Origin: an uncultured bacterium
Lineage (GTDB): Bacteria > Cyanobacteriota > Vampirovibrionia > Gastranaerophilales > Gastranaerophilaceae
NCBI GenBank assembly: GCA_900547155.1
Contig: URFH01000028.1
Span: 1-35,957 of the forward strand
DNA: 35,957 nt
Direction: 5' to 3'
Shown here: piece by piece, positions 32,343-35,957 of the stretch
Numbering within the stretch: the first letter of the stretch is position 1
Layout of the letters: every line of letters begins with the position of its first letter
Translations under genes and position numbers: made by a program
The notes under the pieces: generated by a model
The model's database searches: none
Told to the model about the DNA's origin: nothing
What the model saw: only the letters and a program-made list of their open reading frames with translations

Positions 32343-33416
32343 TTTAATCCGATATATTCTATCACTAATTCCATTGCAAATAACCTTCTTGAAATTGAAC
32401 GGGTTAAAGAAGGGATTAAGGCTCTGCCGATTAATCCTAAACTTTTAAGCTCTTTACGAGAAACCGCTAAAGTTGCAACTATTCACTATTCAACCCAAAT
32501 TGAAGGAAACAGGCTTTCCAGAGAAGAAGTTTTTGAAGTTATCAAGAAAAATAAGGTTATTTCGAACACAGGAAGAATACGTGATGAGAAGGAAATTAGA
32601 GGTTACTATACAGCCCTTGACTATATTGAAAAACTTGCGAAAAGTAAATCGCCTATAACAGAGGATAACATTAAACTTATCCATGCCTATGTAACCGGAG
32701 GCGGAAGCACAAAAGTAAAACCTGATGAATATAGAGAAGGGCAAAATGTAATTACTGACTCCTTAACTGGTAATATTGTCTATATGCCTCCAGAAGCAAA
32801 TGACGTACCGGAGTTAATGAAAGAGTTTGTTAAGTGGATTAACAATACTAATGATGTTCCTATACCGATAAAAGCAGGGATTATTCACTACCAGTTTGTA
32901 ACAATACACCCATATTTTGACGGTAACGGAAGAACGGCGAGACTTTTAACAACCCTTGCTTTGCATAAAGAAGGATATGATTTAAAGGGTATTTATTCAC
33001 TTGAAGAATATTATGCAAAAGATTTGCAGGGATATTATGAGGCAATAACTATCGGCAATTCCCATAACTACTATATGGGACGTGCTGAAGCGGATATTAC
33101 AAAGTGGGTAGAATACTTTGTTGAGGGAATGGCAGTTGCGTTTAAATCAGTCTATAAAAAGGCTAAGGATAATGAAAGTTCTAAAGATGAAGTTAAAATA
33201 TTAAGAGAGCTTGACTCTAAGCAGCGTCAAATACTTAATCTGTTTGAGACCCAAAAGTATGTTACAGCAAAAGAAATTGCCGATTTCTTCAAATTTGCAC
33301 CTCGTACAGCAAGATTACTTGCTTCCGAGTGGGCAGAAGCAGGATTTATTATTGCAGAAGGAGAAGGAAGAAAACGTAAATACAGATTGAATGATAAATA
33401 CGAGGCTATTTTGTAA
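32334..33416 (+). CDS. Fic family protein (class II) with C-terminal winged helix
   Basis: The 360-residue protein has the complete Fic catalytic motif HPYFDGNGRTARLL near 191-204. Such enzymes transfer AMP or another nucleotide part to Ser/Thr/Tyr of target proteins. The inhibitory-helix motif (S/T)-x3-E-(G/N) is present as STQIEGN near residue 53, so activity is probably self-restrained. Near the C-terminus, YVTAKEIADFFKFAPRTARL and the following EWAEAGFI form a winged-helix DNA-binding domain. This layout occurs in many chromosomal and element-borne Fic proteins. The winged helix may bind the 22-bp repeats upstream. No Shine-Dalgarno sequence is visible before the ATG. Confidence 0.92.
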   Translation: MAKFNPIYSITNSIANNLLEIERVKEGIKALPINPKLLSSLRETAKVATIHYSTQIEGNRLSREEVFEVIKKNKVISNTGRIRDEKEIRGYYTALDYIEKLAKSKSPITEDNIKLIHAYVTGGGSTKVKPDEYREGQNVITDSLTGNIVYMPPEANDVPELMKEFVKWINNTNDVPIPIKAGIIHYQFVTIHPYFDGNGRTARLLTTLALHKEGYDLKGIYSLEEYYAKDLQGYYEAITIGNSHNYYMGRAEADITKWVEYFVEGMAVAFKSVYKKAKDNESSKDEVKILRELDSKQRQILNLFETQKYVTAKEIADFFKFAPRTARLLASEWAEAGFIIAEGEGRKRKYRLNDKYEAIL

Positions 33417-33417
33417 A

Positions 33418-33463
33418 CCTGTCAAAATGTAAAATATATGCCTGTCATTTTGTAAAATACAGG
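33418..33463. terminator. Two direct repeats, the second forming a hairpin, between convergent genes
   Basis: CCTGTCAAAATGTAAAATA (33418-33436) and CCTGTCATTTTGTAAAATA (33441-33459) are 23 bp apart and differ only at the central three bases. The second copy plus CAGG folds as CCTGT-c-ATTTT-gt-AAAAT-ACAGG. It fills the 49-bp gap between the Fic gene and the methylase-like gene, so it may terminate one or both. Confidence 0.45.
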
Positions 33464-33465
33464 TC

Positions 33466-34038
33466 TTAATTTATCCATTTAATGACTGTTTCGCTCTTAT
33501 ATCCTTTTACCCACACAAACCAAGCATAGGCAATTGCACTGCTGTTGTACGTTTTAAAATCCCCATTTTTAGCACAATTTATACGACTGCTTGATATGTA
33601 AATGGTTTTAGGCGGATATTGTGCAAATAGTTGCTTTCTGGATTGACTTTCTAAGAATAGGACTTTTAGGAACATACAAACCTTTCTGCCTTCATCTACT
33701 TTGTTTAAAGCATGTTCAACAAATTTTTGAGCGTATTTGTAAGGCGGATTTGTTACTATATCCCCATTATGATAAGGCTCTGTATTAGATAAAAAATCTT
33801 CTACAGTGCCATACCCCCTATCTATAAGGTCTGTTGCTTTACCTAGTTTACCTGCTTCATCAAAGACTTTTGCAAGGTGTCCAGCCCCACAAGCGCATTC
33901 CCAGATGTTATTCAAATCCGGTTCAACTTCTAACAACAATTTCCCTGCTATAGGGTCAGTTGCATAATAGTCGTGTTCTTCTCTTATTCCTCTTGCGTGA
34001 TTTGTTGCACCCAGATTAATAAAAGTACTTTCTTTCAT
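33466..34038 (-). CDS. Phage-type SAM-dependent adenine methyltransferase-like protein
   Basis: The 190-residue protein has a motif I-like WECACGAGHLAKVF near residue 48 and the catalytic TNPPY motif near 97. Together they are typical of class I N6-adenine or related methyltransferases found alone in phages and integrative elements. Conserved flanks (HDYYATDP near 24) fit this group. No separate specificity domain is visible. It may protect element DNA or be an orphan methylase. AAGGA precedes the ATG by a normal distance. It is convergent with Fic and divergent from the integrase. Confidence 0.82.
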   Translation of the reverse strand: MKESTFINLGATNHARGIREEHDYYATDPIAGKLLLEVEPDLNNIWECACGAGHLAKVFDEAGKLGKATDLIDRGYGTVEDFLSNTEPYHNGDIVTNPPYKYAQKFVEHALNKVDEGRKVCMFLKVLFLESQSRKQLFAQYPPKTIYISSSRINCAKNGDFKTYNSSAIAYAWFVWVKGYKSETVIKWIN

Positions 34039-34109
34039 GTGTTATTCCTTCAAATACTCATGAAAGAATTTAGTCTGTTAACCTCTTTATAACTGGCTAG
34101 ACACATTCT

Positions 34110-34142
34110 ATATTGCCAAGCACCAAGAGAGTTTGGCAATAT
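34110..34142. repeat. 10-bp inverted repeat between methylase and integrase genes
   Basis: ATATTGCCAA (34110-34119) and TTGGCAATAT (34133-34142) are perfect complements with a 13-nt loop. They lie in the 215-bp divergent region 34039-34253, which holds no gene. It may be an operator for the integrase or part of the methylase promoter region. Confidence 0.45.
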
Positions 34143-34238
34143 GAGGGGATTTTATTAATGCCCTTATGTAGAAAGATATTTTCTATCAGTAATTTTTGAC
34201 GGTATGATACAGAGTTCCGACCATTTCTGAAAAATTGA

Positions 34239-34247
34239 TGCTATAAT
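34239..34247 (+). promoter_or_regulatory. Extended -10 promoter of the large serine recombinase
   Basis: TGCTATAAT is a perfect extended -10 element (TGnTATAAT) placed six bases before the ATG. No clear -35 and no Shine-Dalgarno sequence are visible. Transcription would start at or beside the start codon, so the integrase mRNA is probably leaderless. Confidence 0.55.
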
Positions 34248-34253
34248 TAGCCT

Positions 34254-35711
34254 ATGGAACAAAGAATTAAAGCTGTAATCTATGCTCGTGTAAGTTCAGA
34301 AGAACAAAAGAAAGAAGGTTTTTCAATCCCTGCTCAACTTGATTTGTTACGTTCATTTGCTAAACAGCATAACATTGATATTGTAAAGGAATTTGAAGAA
34401 GCTGAAACTGCTAAACAAGCAGGACGACATCAATTTAATGAGATGTTGAAATTTCTAAAAAAGAGTAAAGATGTAAAAACTGTTCTTTGTGAAAAAACAG
34501 ACCGTTTATACAGAAACTTTAAAGATTATGTAGATTTAGATGTTGATACAACCGGTTATACGGTTTATCTGGTTAAGGAAAGTGTTGTATTAAGCCCTTC
34601 ATCGACTTCACATGAAAAACTTGTTCATGGTTTGAAGGTTTTACTAGCCAAAAACTTTATTGATAACCTTAGAGAAGAAACGCAAAAAGGTCGGCTAAAG
34701 AAAGCAAGTCAAGGTTATTTTATCGGTCAAGTTCCTTATGGATATAAGAAATTAGACCCTCGAACAACTGTTATAGATGAAGAAAAAGCACCTTTTGTAA
34801 GACGCGCTTTTGAATTGTATGCAACAGGTATATCTTTAGAAAAAGTGAAAGAGCAGTTGCATGAAGAAGGGTTTATTTATCAATCTGCACACAAAAAGAT
34901 TTCTAAGGGGCAACTTGGTAAAATGCTTCAAAATATCAATTATTTAGGAGTATTAAAGTTCAGGGATGTTATTTATGCAGGGCAACATCCACCCATCATA
35001 TCCCAAGAGTTATTTGATAAGGCACAATTATCATTTAAAAAGGACAACAAACCTTTATACAGGGATGACCATAATTTTGCACTTGCCGGCATGATGACCT
35101 GTGCAAAATGCGGTTGTGCTATTACTGCTGAAATTAAGAAGGGGAAATATGTATATTACCATTGTACAGGCGGTAAGGGGAAATGTGAACAGAAGAAAAT
35201 TTACATTAATGAACTTGATTTAATGCCACAGTTTGACGAAGCTGTTAAAGCTGTAAGCCTTGCACAAAAGCATATTGATTACATTAAACAAGGTTTGAAA
35301 GAAAGTTTGGCAGACAAAAAAGAATTCTCTGAACAAATGCGCAGCAATCTTAAAGCAGAAGAAAGCAGGATAAGACATAGGCTTGATAAAATTACTAATG
35401 AGTATTATGACGATTTAGTAGACGCTAAGCTTTATAATGAAAAACGTGCTCAATGGAACAAAGATTTAGATGAAATCATGATAAAACTGGAAGCTCTGCA
35501 TAATGCGGATAAAAAGTATTATGAAGAAGGGGTTAGAATTATAGAAACGCTGAAAAACGCTTATATCCTGTATAAACAGCAAACTCCTGCCGAACAGAGA
35601 AAATTATTAAATTACTTACTATCGAACTGCAAGTTAGAAGGCAAAAAGGTAAGCTATGACTATAACTTACCTTTCTCCTATTTTATAAATTTTGACTCTT
35701 GTCGCAAAAAA

Positions 35712-35738
<27 letters not shown>
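34254..35738 (+). CDS. Large serine recombinase (element integrase)
   Basis: The 494-residue protein has the resolvase catalytic domain (VIYARVSSEEQ, catalytic Ser14; EKTDRLYRNF), the Recombinase domain (GYFIGQVPYGYKKLDP, then YLGVLKFRDVIYAG), a zinc ribbon (CAKCGCAI with a later CTGGKGKC) and a long coiled coil. It would catalyse integration and excision of the element. Its frame runs into the opposite-strand tRNA-Arg(TCT): the last residues YPGLDSNQ are simply tRNA sequence read backwards, and 27 bp overlap the tRNA. If the core at 20510 is correct, excision would replace these residues with another short tail. Confidence 0.93.
35706..35715 (+). other. Proposed right attachment core
   Basis: This AAAAAATACC is identical to 20510-20519. 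It covers the last bases of the tRNA-Arg(TCT) gene and lies inside the 3' end of the serine recombinase frame, as expected of an integrase beside its own attachment site. Confidence 0.45.
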
Positions 35739-35785
<47 letters not shown>

Positions 35786-35932
35786 ATTTAATAAAATATT
35801 CAATCTATACTTTATTTATAGCATATAAATTTTTTCATGCAACTTAAAATTTTTTAGTAAGAAAAGGCTTTACAATTTATTATTTTTTTATTAATATAAT
35901 CTTACTCTAATCAATATACAATCTAACTCATT

Positions 35933-35957
35933 GGAGGAGTGCCAGAGCGGTTGATTG
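35933..35957 (+). tRNA. tRNA-Ser, 5' part only (cut by the window edge)
   Basis: The last 25 bases begin GGAGGAGTGCCAGAGCGGTT, the usual acceptor and D-arm of bacterial tRNA-Ser. The anticodon lies beyond the window. The 147-bp gap before it (35786-35932) is AT-rich, with no gene that I can support. Confidence 0.75.

Overview
The window looks like part of a chromosome of an AT-rich Gram-negative bacterium. It carries a two-partner secretion system with an outer-membrane transporter, a queuosine gene and three tRNA genes. The Ycf46-type ATPase, the DUF2997 protein and the giant adhesin would fit a non-photosynthetic relative of cyanobacteria (Gastranaerophilales/Melainabacteria type) from an animal gut. 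This placement is an inference from gene content only.

Layout. (1) 1-1000: an unrecognised, very AT-rich gene, a tRNA-Arg(CCT), and a scrambled partial copy of that tRNA. (2) 1.0-2.1 kb: a zinc alcohol dehydrogenase ending in a terminator shared with the convergent adhesin gene. (3) 2.1-19.1 kb: a divergent two-partner secretion locus. The minus-strand exoprotein TpsA would be about 4,927 residues, but one base is missing from a short A/T run near its start and splits it in two. The plus-strand gene is the TpsB transporter. (4) 19.1-20.5 kb: a structured intergenic region, queF and a small AbrB-like gene. (5) About 20.51-35.72 kb: a putative integrated element with lower GC than the chromosomal part, ending in a large serine recombinase whose 3' end runs into a tRNA-Arg(TCT). 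A ten-base direct repeat (AAAAAATACC) lies at both proposed ends. (6) The right edge holds the start of a tRNA-Ser.

The element has four parts. Its left end holds tandem sigma70-like promoters, a leader closed by an 11-bp inverted repeat, a 58-residue gene and a striking multi-stem palindromic structure; minus-strand genes for an MmcB-like nuclease and two small DNA-binding-type proteins follow. Next come a short tyrosine recombinase and a tight seven-gene operon (23.6-29.4 kb): unknown protein, DUF2997, [4Fe-4S]/radical-SAM activase-like protein, Ycf46-like AAA+ ATPase, TPR-HhH protein, unknown protein, and a membrane-anchored Mrr-type endonuclease. Then there is a split AbiTii pair. The right part holds a resolvase operon, an HTH regulator with an array of operator-like half-sites, a Fic protein, an adenine-methylase-like protein and the integrase.

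The best candidate for a new system is the 23.6-29.4 kb operon. Three of its proteins (ATPase, TPR-HhH protein, Mrr nuclease) end in the same short tail, G-R-x-I-D-hydrophobic, exactly at the C-terminus. Shared tails on otherwise unrelated proteins suggest a common docking or processing signal, possibly linked to the ATPase or the radical-SAM-like protein. A defence role is plausible from the nuclease and the neighbouring AbiTii and Fic genes, but the sequence does not prove it.
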